Source of the DNA: a virus
IMG/VR virus record: IMGVR_UViG_3300012005_000015
Coordinates: 1 to 42,508 of that record
Strand: one strand, 5' to 3'
Length of the DNA: 42,508 nucleotides
Shown: positions 28,495-35,791 of the stretch, in pieces
Layout of the letters: every line of letters begins with the position of its first letter
Position numbering within the stretch: position 1 is the first letter of the stretch
The notes under the pieces: model-generated
Told to the model about the DNA's origin: nothing
What the model saw: the letters and a program-made list of their open reading frames with translations, nothing else
Databases searched by the model: none
Position numbers and translations under genes: made by a program

Positions 28495-30748
28495 CAAGCT
28501 TGCGAAGGTCTGCAATGAAGTAGGCTTTACCATTCACATTGCGCTTGTACCGCTGCTGCATCTGCGATGCGTTTACCTCCACCAGTGTTCCATCCATGAT
28601 GATTAGATCGATGGCACGACGAAGCGCAAACGATGCGTTCATTCGGTCTTGTTTGAATTCCTTTGCACTAAGCAATCTCTTCGCCAGGTAATGAAACTGC
28701 ACAACCTTATCGCGGTGCATATCCTCGGCAACTAGATACTTCTCCATCGTCACATCAAACGGACGATGAATGTAATCCTTCAGAACTTCGTGGATGCGTC
28801 GAACCTGATTCTGTTCACCTGAATCCGCACCGATGGTGCCTTGCTCGAATCGATTGAGAATGTTCGATATGTCTTTCTCAACCATGTTGCAGGCCCACTT
28901 CGCAATGCGTAGCGTGATGACCGGCGAGAATGGATCGACGCCCACAGCGATCAACGCAGCAAGCTTCAATAGCTTCAGGTGGCCGCGTGTCCATAGTTGC
29001 TTCGTCACTTCGCTATCAGAGTTGTTGATTTTTAGATCGCAGGCGGTGTCAAAGTCATCTGTGAATTGCTGAGATTCGGCATCAAGTAAAACAGGGATTG
29101 CTTCATTTCTAGACTGCATCGTTAGTGCATTCGCACAGAGGGTTGCAACACTCTCCACAAGCGCATCTGACGGCTTCGCTTCGGAGTGGAACTTATTCAG
29201 CGGTACACGCTTTCCTGTGTACTCGATACAGGTAAAGCGCGGCAGCAGGCCGGTCGCAACAATGTCTTCTGTCATGTGCTTAAACAAACTATCAGGCGTG
29301 GTCTCACCCAGGATCGTAAACGATGGTGATTGCACGACCGTAGTGTTCTTTGCTTTCTCGGCATAGATGCGCGGATCAAGCGAATCATGCTTGCCTGATT
29401 TGCTGAATAGATCAAGGATCACTTTGCGCTTGCTTATCTCGGACGTGCTTGCATTCGGAGCACACATCGTCTCCATCATGTGACCGAATTCGCCAATGAT
29501 CGAAACGAAGCATGGAACCTGTGTGATGTAGTTCACCAGGGCTTGACCGGATGCGATGTCGCCAGGACCAACGAAGTCGTTTGCGCCAGGTTGTACCATG
29601 CCGACTTTGCGCATGAGCTTCGAGATACCGGCCTTCGCAGCTTCCTTGCCGCGTCCAGTCGAAGCGAGTACCAGGATGTATTGGTTGAGACCTGTGTTGC
29701 TAACGTTGTAGGATCGCCCACAGATGCCCGCCATGAGGCCGATAGCGCCAGCAAGGGCTATCTCATTCGCCGGTCGCGGCGCGGCCTCGTAGATGAACCT
29801 TGCAATCTCTCCGAGCAACCCAGGCGGCAGCTCCCAACCCTCGCCAAGCATCGGCTTCGGATCGACGCGCTCAGCATCCTTTTGAGCCTGAATCTGTAGC
29901 TGCAAATTGCCCATCAACTGATCCAGTGAGATATCCGGCGCGAGGTTGTCAAAGCTCTTCTCAACCATACGCACAACGTAGTCTTTGCGATGAGCTTTGG
30001 CACGCTTGCCTAACGCACTATGAAGGAACATGCGAGCTATCTGATCGGCGTTGCGCGAATAGAACGAGATGATGTTTACCAGTGCAATATCAGCTTCACT
30101 CTGAGACGTATACCACTGCGCATAGTTACCTTGAAACAACGGCAAGAATTTCTCGTTTGTCTCGCACGCCTTCATATACAAGTCTTCATCCGAGAGCATT
30201 TGCGGCCTACTCATTTCAAGCCCTGGCGCTGCGCTGGTGTGACCGCCTAACTCATCCCACAACCGACTCAGGAAGTAATCGCTTTCGGTGATCGGCTGAT
30301 CGTTGTACGTGTTGCCGGTCATCGTCATGTACCGTTCGCTGCTGTACATTTCGATCTTGGCTCTGCGTCGTCCCTGTGGGATACGACCACGAACAATGAT
30401 GTGCATTCCGTTACCGCTGGGTGACATCTCGCTATACGTTCCCGCAAAAGCTTCCAATACCTTATGAGCGCGTTCAACCTGCCCGACATCGCCGGTCGGA
30501 TCGTCAAGATCGATGATGGTGTATGGGTCTGCGTCACTTAGAACGAAGCCGATTCCGTCGAACGAACCATGACGCGATTGCATCAACGAGATTGCTTCGC
30601 CATAGGTTGACCAATGGCTAGGCTCAGTTACGCTCGCAGGCATCAAAGTACGTGCTGAGTACGGTACTTTAGTCGATTTGTTGTTACGTTGCTCATACCG
30701 CCAAACTACCCATGAGCGATAGTGAGTCATTTCAACTGGAATGCTCAT
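28490..30748 (-). CDS. Primase-polymerase / DUF3987 helicase-like protein
   Basis: 752 aa. The N-terminal ~180 residues are an archaeo-eukaryotic primase (PrimPol) domain of the NrS-1 type: Y10-W13-W16, K27VPYS, DGIGFVLSDADPYTIIDLDD with the metal-binding D80-L-D82, and SPSGNGMHI (109-117). The C-terminal half is DUF3987: QYILVLASTGRGKEAAKAGI, SIIGEFGHMME and FTILGETTPDSLFKHM. The P-loop has GKE rather than GKT/S, which I believe is usual in this phage subgroup. It would prime and unwind DNA at the origin. Confidence 0.85.
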   Translation of the reverse strand: MSIPVEMTHYRSWVVWRYEQRNNKSTKVPYSARTLMPASVTEPSHWSTYGEAISLMQSRHGSFDGIGFVLSDADPYTIIDLDDPTGDVGQVERAHKVLEAFAGTYSEMSPSGNGMHIIVRGRIPQGRRRAKIEMYSSERYMTMTGNTYNDQPITESDYFLSRLWDELGGHTSAAPGLEMSRPQMLSDEDLYMKACETNEKFLPLFQGNYAQWYTSQSEADIALVNIISFYSRNADQIARMFLHSALGKRAKAHRKDYVVRMVEKSFDNLAPDISLDQLMGNLQLQIQAQKDAERVDPKPMLGEGWELPPGLLGEIARFIYEAAPRPANEIALAGAIGLMAGICGRSYNVSNTGLNQYILVLASTGRGKEAAKAGISKLMRKVGMVQPGANDFVGPGDIASGQALVNYITQVPCFVSIIGEFGHMMETMCAPNASTSEISKRKVILDLFSKSGKHDSLDPRIYAEKAKNTTVVQSPSFTILGETTPDSLFKHMTEDIVATGLLPRFTCIEYTGKRVPLNKFHSEAKPSDALVESVATLCANALTMQSRNEAIPVLLDAESQQFTDDFDTACDLKINNSDSEVTKQLWTRGHLKLLKLAALIAVGVDPFSPVITLRIAKWACNMVEKDISNILNRFEQGTIGADSGEQNQVRRIHEVLKDYIHRPFDVTMEKYLVAEDMHRDKVVQFHYLAKRLLSAKEFKQDRMNASFALRRAIDLIIMDGTLVEVNASQMQQRYKRNVNGKAYFIADLRKLD

Positions 30749-30924
30749 GCAATCTTGTTGGCCTTTGCGAGTGCTTCAATCGCTTTGATGAAAATGTCGT
30801 TTATGGCGTGTGTTTGGCCTGTTTTCTTCTCGTAAAAGGCCCGAAGGGAAAGTAGTTGCCGGTCAATATCAGGGGGAAGGCACGCGGTTCTTCCCTTCTT
30901 CTCGGCTTTGGTTCGTGTAGTCAT
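30745..30924 (-). CDS. Small ribbon-helix-helix-like protein (59 aa), probably leaderless
   Basis: The ATG at 30924 has no Shine-Dalgarno, but TAATGT ends 7 nt before it. The stop overlaps the primase start (ATGA), so the two are coupled. The sequence MTTRTKAEKKGRTACLPPDI, then LLSLRAFYEKKTGQTHAIND and FIKAIEALAKANKIA has the basic arm, short strand (TACLP) and two helices of CopG/Arc-type RHH proteins. It probably autoregulates the primase operon or helps at the origin. Family call from layout only. Confidence 0.65.
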   Translation of the reverse strand: MTTRTKAEKKGRTACLPPDIDRQLLSLRAFYEKKTGQTHAINDIFIKAIEALAKANKIA

Positions 30925-30985
30925 AAGGCGACATTACTACAAAGCGGCCCCTGAGAGTAGAAAAATGTTTTATTGAAAAAGGGGC

Positions 30986-31014
30986 TTGCGTTTGTAGTCA
31001 ATAGTCGATAAGGT
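30986..31014 (+). promoter_or_regulatory. Candidate promoter of the replication operon
   Basis: TTGCGT (30986-30991), 17-bp spacer, TAAGGT (31009-31014). Operator site 14 fills the spacer, as at the lysis promoter. Confidence 0.5.
30993..31010. promoter_or_regulatory. Operator-like 18-bp palindrome, site 14
   Basis: TGTAGTCAATAGTCGATA, 11 of 12 fixed positions. It lies inside the spacer of the candidate replication-operon promoter, between the divergent primase and recombination operons. Confidence 0.7.
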
Positions 31015-31020
31015 GTGGGA

Positions 31021-31102
31021 GTGCCGGGTTAGCCTACAAGCCTCCGACTCAACCTATAGGGCGGTGATGGCCCATATCGGGAAGAGCTTGAAGCACCGGC
31101 AC
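31021..31102 (+). promoter_or_regulatory. Structured 5' leader of the replication operon
   Basis: GTGCCGG (31021-31027) pairs with CCGGCAC (31096-31102), enclosing a smaller GGGC...GCCC hairpin at about 31060-31073. With the uORF at 31067 this could attenuate or couple translation of the first gene. Confidence 0.4.
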
Positions 31103-31111
31103 AAACTTTAG
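31067..31111 (+). CDS. Possible 14-aa leader peptide
   Basis: The ATG at 31067 follows AGGGCGG and encodes MAHIGKSLKHRHKL. Its TAG overlaps the AGGAG ribosome site of the next gene (TTTAGGAG). The arrangement would allow coupled translation. It is too short to be sure. Confidence 0.35.
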   Translation: MAHIGKSLKHRHKL

Positions 31112-31120
31112 GAGTACGAC

Positions 31121-31570
31121 ATGGCGAAGGCCGCACCAACCATCGAACTAACCGCTGCGATGATCGACACGATCCAGCGTTGGGATGCAGTCAAAAAAGA
31201 GATTGAAGACGCGAAGAGCCGCGAGCTGGCGTTGCGTTTGGAACTTATCAAGATGATCCCTTTCGCAGATGACAAGGACGAAGGTGGTCAGACAGTCAAG
31301 CTTGGTGCCGGTTGGAAGCTCGCACTCGATAAGCCGATGGACTACAAGATGGAACCGAAGAACCGGCCTGCTGTTGAGGTAGCTTTGAATGCCCTCGCAG
31401 CAGTCAATCCGGCCATCATGCCTACTCTCGTTCGATGGGAACCTGTTATGTCGGTCAAGGCATACAAGACCCTCACTGACGATCAGAAGATCATCCTCAC
31501 GCCGGTCGTAACAATCAAGCCCGGTACACCTTCACTCGAACTCAAACCACCACCTACACCCAGGAGCTAG
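31121..31570 (+). CDS. Unknown replication-operon protein (DUF7173-like outline)
   Basis: 149 aa, AGGAG seven bases before the ATG. The N-terminal helices (AAMIDTIQRWDAVKKEIEDA, SRELALRLELIKMIPF) lead to EGGQTVKLGAGWKLALDKP, then AIMPTLVRWEPVMSVKAYKT, and a Pro-rich end. The R..L..M.PF....EGG....LG.GW.L outline is that of a small protein often placed before the Sak4-type ATPase in phage recombination operons. Its function is unknown; I expect a recombination accessory. Confidence 0.7.
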   Translation: MAKAAPTIELTAAMIDTIQRWDAVKKEIEDAKSRELALRLELIKMIPFADDKDEGGQTVKLGAGWKLALDKPMDYKMEPKNRPAVEVALNALAAVNPAIMPTLVRWEPVMSVKAYKTLTDDQKIILTPVVTIKPGTPSLELKPPPTPRS

Positions 31571-31572
31571 TC

Positions 31573-31878
31573 ATGCCGAGAAAGCCATCACCGCTTACCG
31601 TTGCAAAGAACAAAGTTCGCGCTGAGCACGCGACGAACACCCATCTTCACTCTCGGCTTACGAATACCTGTGCTGAGAGGGATACCCTTTCGGCTGAGCT
31701 TGAATCGATTCGCCGTAAAGAGATGGCCGCGCCGTTCCGCTCTCTACAGATTGTTGTTACCGATGAGAAGGGTAAGCAGCTTAGCGTAGCTCTTTACTCC
31801 GTCAACAAGGGCGATCATTTGAATTTCGTAGTGGATAGCGACGGCGATACGTCGGTGCAATCGAGCTTCGCTCAGTAA
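31573..31878 (+). CDS. Unknown 101-aa coiled-coil protein
   Basis: AGGAG lies about six bases before the ATG. The N-terminal half is basic and helical (VAKNKVRAEHATNTHLHSRL, ERDTLSAELESIRRKEMAA), probably coiled coil. The C-terminal half is beta-like (LQIVVTDEKGKQLSVALYSV). Overlaps the next gene by TAATG. No family recognised. Confidence 0.65.
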   Translation: MPRKPSPLTVAKNKVRAEHATNTHLHSRLTNTCAERDTLSAELESIRRKEMAAPFRSLQIVVTDEKGKQLSVALYSVNKGDHLNFVVDSDGDTSVQSSFAQ

Positions 31879-32090
31879 TGGTAAAGCGACCAGCTCTTCC
31901 ACTTCTAGCAGATTCGCTAACACCCGAACAGAAGTCACTCATCAAAGGGACAACAGTTTGGGTGTTAGCGGAGCACATCGCAAAAGACCTTGGCTTGGAC
32001 GTTACTAGCGTGGTCAAGTCGGCAACGTTACGAGCTATCTATGAACTAAATCAGGAAGGTTCGCTATCCACTCCAAACCAAGTGAATTGA
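31878..32090 (+). CDS. Unknown 70-aa protein
   Basis: The ATG overlaps the preceding stop (TAATG). The chain has TPEQKSLIKGTTVWVLAEHI followed by AKDLGLDVTSVVKSATLRAI, two helices of a possible small HTH-like fold. The low hydrophobicity excludes a membrane role. Coupled to its neighbours in the recombination operon; function unknown. Confidence 0.6.
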   Translation: MVKRPALPLLADSLTPEQKSLIKGTTVWVLAEHIAKDLGLDVTSVVKSATLRAIYELNQEGSLSTPNQVN

Positions 32091-32145
32091 AACCGTTTCA
32101 GCTTCTACTTCTCGCATTTCTAGCATTGCTTACAGGCAGGTCAAA

Positions 32146-32820
32146 GTGAATCAAAATGATCTAGTGTCCGTCTCATCGCTCGTCAATCGCTTCGGCGTAA
32201 AGGCCGTTGTGTACGGCGGTCCTGGTACTGGCAAGACCCCGCTGTGTGTTAGTGCTCCCAACCCCGTTATCTGTTTTACTGAGCCTGGTTTCTTGTCAGT
32301 GCGTAAGTACAACGGGCCTTGCTATCCAGCCTTTACATCAAAGGCAATCGAAGAGTTCTTGCAGTGGGCGATTCAATCGAAGGAAGCGCGGCAGTTTCAA
32401 ACGTTTTGCTTCGATAGCGTTTCGCAGATGGCAGAGCTTGTACTTGCCGAAGAGTTTGCCAAGACGCCTCAACCCAAAGACCCTCGCCAGAACTACGGAG
32501 AGATGGGCAAGAAAGTAATGAAGTGGATGAACTGGATTTATTACACTCCCAACTTCAACGCCGTACTGATCGCCAAAGAATGCAAGGATGACGACGGTAT
32601 TTTCAAACCGTATTTTCCAGGCCAGATTCTAAACATTGAGATTCCACATCTGTTCGATTCGGTGTGGCGTATTGAACACCGTAAGTTAGCGGATAACTCA
32701 TTGGATCGAGTTATCCGTACAAGTAAAAGCTTCAACGCCTTCGCGCGAGAACGCAGCGGTAACTTAGCTGAGTTCGAGCCTGCCGACATCAACTATCTAT
32801 TCAACAAAGCACGTCTGTAA
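32146..32820 (+). CDS. Sak4-like RecA-fold ATPase
   Basis: 224 aa with a GTG start; GCAGG lies five bases upstream. Walker A is YGGPGTGKTPL near residue 25, and Walker B is FQTFCFDSVSQMAEL. Later come KKVMKWMNWIYYTPNFNAVL and FPGQILNIEIPHLFDSVWRI. This is the phage RecA-like single-strand annealing ATPase pattern (Sak4). It is paired, as usual, with a DUF669 protein downstream. It would catalyse annealing or recombination-dependent replication. Confidence 0.85.
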   Translation: MNQNDLVSVSSLVNRFGVKAVVYGGPGTGKTPLCVSAPNPVICFTEPGFLSVRKYNGPCYPAFTSKAIEEFLQWAIQSKEARQFQTFCFDSVSQMAELVLAEEFAKTPQPKDPRQNYGEMGKKVMKWMNWIYYTPNFNAVLIAKECKDDDGIFKPYFPGQILNIEIPHLFDSVWRIEHRKLADNSLDRVIRTSKSFNAFARERSGNLAEFEPADINYLFNKARL

Positions 32821-32835
32821 CCGGAGAAGTTCAAC

Positions 32836-33600
32836 ATGGCTGTTCTAAACCTCGACCTTTCGCAAAGCAACTTTCAAGAGACTCCCGAGGCTCTTCTTCC
32901 CGGTTGGTATCCAGCCGTAATGATTGAGTCTGACGTCGTGGCGACAGCGGCGAAGACGGGCTTCCGTCTCGCGTGCGTGTACCAGGTGATCGATGGCCCA
33001 GGCAAAGGCCGGAAGATTCTCGCCGGTTACAACGTCGATAACCCGAATCCAGAGGCCGTGCGGATTTCGATGGAAGAGCTGAAGACCCTTTCGGCTTGCA
33101 TGGGGCACTTCGCACCCCTCACTGATTCTGCCGAGCTGCACAACCGGCCCTTGCAGCTTCGCCTTGCAAAGCAGAAGGACAGCGACTTCAACGAAGTCAA
33201 GGGATACAAGACCATCGACGGCAAGGATGCCAAGGACGCAGCACAAGGCCCAGCGATAGGCCACCAGCCGATCCCGACGCAAGGCTTCGCTGCACCGGCC
33301 CCCCAGCCTCCGTATGCGGTGCCTGCTGCGACTCAGTACCCTGTTGATCCGAGCGGCCAGTGGATGCTTGTGAACGGTCAGTATGTGCCCAACACACAGG
33401 TCGCAGCGCCACCACCCCCTCCACCCCCACCAGCTCCCGCTCCTGTCGCAGCATGGGCACCGCCAGCGCCACCGGCAGCTCCCCAGGCAGCAGCACCGGC
33501 CTATGCTCCACCGGCAGCAGCAGGAGCGCCACCCGCACCGCCAGCATGGGCACCGGCAACAGCAGGCCCGGTCGCTCCGTCTTGGACGCCACAGCGGTAG
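32836..33600 (+). CDS. DUF669 protein with Pro/Ala-rich tail
   Basis: 254 aa. The N-terminal ~130 residues match DUF669 outlines: LLPGWYPAVMIESDV, RLACVYQVIDGPGKGRKILA, MEELKTLSACMGHF, LQLRLAKQKDSDFNEVKGY. DUF669 proteins accompany Sak4/RecA-like ATPases and probably act as single-strand DNA-binding partners. The C-terminal ~115 residues are almost entirely Pro, Ala and Gly with a lone QWMLVNGQYVPNTQ motif. That recalls the disordered tails of SSB proteins, here greatly expanded. ATG start with GGAG upstream. Confidence 0.82.
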   Translation: MAVLNLDLSQSNFQETPEALLPGWYPAVMIESDVVATAAKTGFRLACVYQVIDGPGKGRKILAGYNVDNPNPEAVRISMEELKTLSACMGHFAPLTDSAELHNRPLQLRLAKQKDSDFNEVKGYKTIDGKDAKDAAQGPAIGHQPIPTQGFAAPAPQPPYAVPAATQYPVDPSGQWMLVNGQYVPNTQVAAPPPPPPPPAPAPVAAWAPPAPPAAPQAAAPAYAPPAAAGAPPAPPAWAPATAGPVAPSWTPQR

Positions 33601-33602
33601 CG

Positions 33603-33620
33603 TGTCGTCAATCGTCAACA
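33603..33620. promoter_or_regulatory. Operator-like 18-bp palindrome, site 15
   Basis: TGTCGTCAATCGTCAACA, 12 of 12 fixed positions. It lies 3 bp after the DUF669 stop inside the replication operon, directly before a hairpin. A stoperator role fits better than a promoter. Confidence 0.75.
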
Positions 33621-33646
33621 GTGGGCAGGCTCGTACAGATGCCCAC
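33621..33646 (+). terminator. Hairpin after operator site 15
   Basis: GTGGGCA / TGCCCAC, perfect 7-bp stem with a 12-nt loop, then AACCTTTA. It has no proper U tract. With the operator directly upstream it could form a roadblock/attenuator unit. Confidence 0.45.
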
Positions 33647-33665
33647 AACCTTTACGGGAGTTGCA

Positions 33666-34277
33666 ATGCGGGTTTTGATAGGTATGGAGTACAGCGGTCG
33701 CGGTCGTGAAGCCTTCCGAAAGAAGGGTCACGATGCTTGGTCGATCTGCGATTGCCCTGCCGAAGACGGCAGTCCGTATCACATTGAAGGAAACGTTTTA
33801 GATCACTTGGACGATGGCTGGGATTTCGCCGTCTTTCACCCGAACTGCACGCGCATGACGCTTAGCGGTGTGCAGTGGTTGTACCACCCCGAAGATACGC
33901 ATCTTGCGCCGGTAGATCGCCGCAGGCATCCACGCTATCCGCTTCGCATGTTGGAACTACTCGACGACGTAACAGTGTTCAAAGCATTGCAAGAATGCTC
34001 AATTCCAAAGAAGGTTATCGAGAATTCACAGCCGCACGGTTTAGCAATGGGGTTGGTTGGTCGCTATACACAGAAAGTCCAGCCGTGGCAACATGGCGAA
34101 CCATTCACTAAGGGTGCGTGCTTGTGGTTGTATGGCGTCCCCCCCCTTCAACCTTCCAACATTGTCGAAGGACGCGAAGCCGCTTGTCACAACGCTTCAC
34201 CGGGAATAGATCGATGGAAAGAACGTAGTCGAAGCTATCAAGGAATCATGAACGCATTTGCAGAAAGTTGGGGATGA
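33666..34277 (+). CDS. DNA cytosine methyltransferase-like phage protein (probably non-catalytic)
   Basis: 203 aa. MRVLIGMEYSGRGREAFRKK, GHDAWSICDCPAEDGSPYHI, GNVLDHLDDGWDFAVFHPNC and SGVQWLY follow the start of C5 methyltransferases and a well-known short phage family. The usual HPPC catalytic-loop sequence is HPNC here, and the target-recognition part is absent. The function of the family is unsettled; it may bind DNA or SAM without methylating. GGGAG lies six bases before the ATG. Confidence 0.75.
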   Translation: MRVLIGMEYSGRGREAFRKKGHDAWSICDCPAEDGSPYHIEGNVLDHLDDGWDFAVFHPNCTRMTLSGVQWLYHPEDTHLAPVDRRRHPRYPLRMLELLDDVTVFKALQECSIPKKVIENSQPHGLAMGLVGRYTQKVQPWQHGEPFTKGACLWLYGVPPLQPSNIVEGREAACHNASPGIDRWKERSRSYQGIMNAFAESWG

Positions 34278-34681
34278 ACATGAAAACGCTGATTAGCATT
34301 GCGATCCTACTAGGCACAGTCTGCGCAGGCAGCGCACAAACGCGGCGTCTACCGGCCAGCACCATACCATGCGCCGATGCCTTCGCGAATGCAGAGCGTG
34401 CTTCGTTCGAGATGGGTGATATGTACCCACAGAACAGCCGCAAGCATACTCGCTTTATCAACCGTGGCATCGTGTTCGGCAATGTCGCATTGGGCATGTA
34501 TGGCTCGCACTCTTCCGATCCTCAGCTATGCACGTCAACCAACCTGCAAAAGCTTGAAACAATCAACACGTTCCTCGATAGGCCGCACATCACTTTTGCT
34601 GAGAAGCGAATGATGAACCAGGCTCTATCGACGAAGCATCTCAACACGAACGATGCACAGAAGTACCTGAAGTCAAAGTAG
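34274..34681 (+). CDS. Secreted protein of unknown function
   Basis: 135 aa. The first ATG (34274) overlaps the previous stop; a second (34280) follows GGGG at better spacing. The N-terminus MKTLISIAILLGTVCAGSAQ is a clear signal peptide with an Ala-x-Ala-like cleavage site. The mature part has two Cys (TIPCADAF and PQLCTST) that could form a disulfide, and helices up to a basic C-terminus. A secreted protein inside a replication operon is unusual. It may be an early envelope-acting factor. Confidence 0.7.
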   Translation: MNMKTLISIAILLGTVCAGSAQTRRLPASTIPCADAFANAERASFEMGDMYPQNSRKHTRFINRGIVFGNVALGMYGSHSSDPQLCTSTNLQKLETINTFLDRPHITFAEKRMMNQALSTKHLNTNDAQKYLKSK

Positions 34682-34686
34682 GCACC

Positions 34687-34830
34687 GTGACCATTCCAGA
34701 AACATTGATATTCATTGCAGGGGTTAGAGCTGCTGACAAGGTGTTGGAAGTTGAGTTGAAGTTGGATGTATTTCACCCTGCCCGCGTTGCTCTGCGCGAT
34801 CTTATCTACAAGACGAAGAGAGAAGCATGA
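34687..34830 (+). CDS. Unknown 47-aa protein
   Basis: The GTG at 34687 starts a frame ending in an ATGA overlap with the nuclease gene. It encodes TIPETLIFIAGVRAADKV, then LEVELKLDVFHPARVALRDL and IYKTKREA. The ribosome site is weak (AGG). The exact overlap supports it. No family recognised. Confidence 0.5.
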   Translation: MTIPETLIFIAGVRAADKVLEVELKLDVFHPARVALRDLIYKTKREA

Positions 34831-35744
34831 TCCAGCCGATTACAAAGCTCGTGCAGATAACACCACCGACAGCCGATGCGTTGCGCAGCTTCAACCTCAC
34901 TGACAAGTCGGGAATGTTTGCGCTGCGCGATCAGCTCGAAAGCGATATCGACGAGTGGTGCCGCAAAGCGTTTGATGATGGCCCCAGGTCGCATCTAGGC
35001 GCATCGCTCATCGGTGCCGACTGTGACCGGCACATCTGGTATAGCTGGCGTTGGTTCAAGCACAAGATTTTTCCAGGCCGGATGCAACGGCTCTTTCAGG
35101 ATGGGCACTGGTACGAAGACCGTATCATCGAAATGCTACGCGGCATCGGATGCACGTACACCCAGGTAACAGAAGACGGACAGCAGCAAACTATCAGCGC
35201 CGTTGACGGTCACTTCGGCGGATCGACCGATGGCCTCATGCTCTTGCCAGAGCGTTACGGTATGGGAGCGATCCCGTTTCTAGGCGAGTTCAAAACAGCG
35301 AACGATAAATCGTTCAGCAAGTTTCACGATGTTGAATTTAGCAAGCCTCAACATTGGGCACAAACATCTGTCTATGGCTTCAAAAATGGTCTGCGTTACG
35401 GCTTCTACTTCGTCGTCAACAAGAACGATGCCGACATGAAGATCGAGCTGCTACAGCTTGATTGGGCACTTGCAGAACGCCTCATCAACAAGGCCGATTG
35501 GATCATTCATTCGCTCGTACCGCCACCGAAGATTTCAGCTAACCCTTCTTACTTCGCATGTAAGTTCTGTGACCATCACAAGGTCTGTCAGCTTGGCGAA
35601 GCACCGGATGTCAACTGCCGTACCTGTAAGCACTCTGAGCCTATCGCTGATAAGCAATGGCGCTGCAACAGGTGGAACATTGCCATTCCTAACAAAAAAG
35701 CAATGCTTGCTGGATGCACCGGCCACGAACTTATCGTAACGTAG
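34827..35744 (+). CDS. Cas4/RecB-type PD-(D/E)XK exonuclease with Fe-S cysteines
   Basis: 305 aa. The nuclease core is visible: VDGHFGGSTDGLMLL (catalytic Asp), PFLGEFKTANDKSF (E-x-K) and KPQHWAQTSVYG (QxxxY-like motif). A Cys in LIGADCDRHIWYSWRW and later FACKFCDHHKVCQ give the one-plus-three Cys layout of the Cas4/AddB 4Fe-4S nucleases. An extra C-terminal Cys/His set (NCRTCKHS, WRCN, GCTGH) is a second metal site. It probably resects DNA ends for annealing by the Sak4/DUF669 pair. Confidence 0.82.
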   Translation: MIQPITKLVQITPPTADALRSFNLTDKSGMFALRDQLESDIDEWCRKAFDDGPRSHLGASLIGADCDRHIWYSWRWFKHKIFPGRMQRLFQDGHWYEDRIIEMLRGIGCTYTQVTEDGQQQTISAVDGHFGGSTDGLMLLPERYGMGAIPFLGEFKTANDKSFSKFHDVEFSKPQHWAQTSVYGFKNGLRYGFYFVVNKNDADMKIELLQLDWALAERLINKADWIIHSLVPPPKISANPSYFACKFCDHHKVCQLGEAPDVNCRTCKHSEPIADKQWRCNRWNIAIPNKKAMLAGCTGHELIVT

Positions 35745-35747
35745 TAA

Positions 35748-35765
35748 TGTCGTCTATTGACAACG
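35748..35765. promoter_or_regulatory. Operator-like 18-bp palindrome, site 16
   Basis: TGTCGTCTATTGACAACG, 11 of 12 fixed positions. It contains the -35 TTGACA of the helicase promoter. Confidence 0.72.
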
Positions 35766-35785
35766 TAACACCGCACGACTAACCT
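35757..35785 (+). promoter_or_regulatory. Promoter of the helicase-polymerase operon
   Basis: -35 TTGACA (35757-35762), 17-bp spacer, -10 TAACCT (35780-35785), six bases, then the ATG at 35792. The -35 lies in operator site 16. Confidence 0.65.
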
Positions 35786-35791
35786 ATACCT

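Noticed and set aside
32845-33648. 267-codon minus-strand open frame opposite the DUF669 gene
   Set aside because: It is a by-product of the GC-rich Pro/Ala codons of the DUF669 tail; the translation is Trp/Cys/Arg-rich low-complexity sequence.
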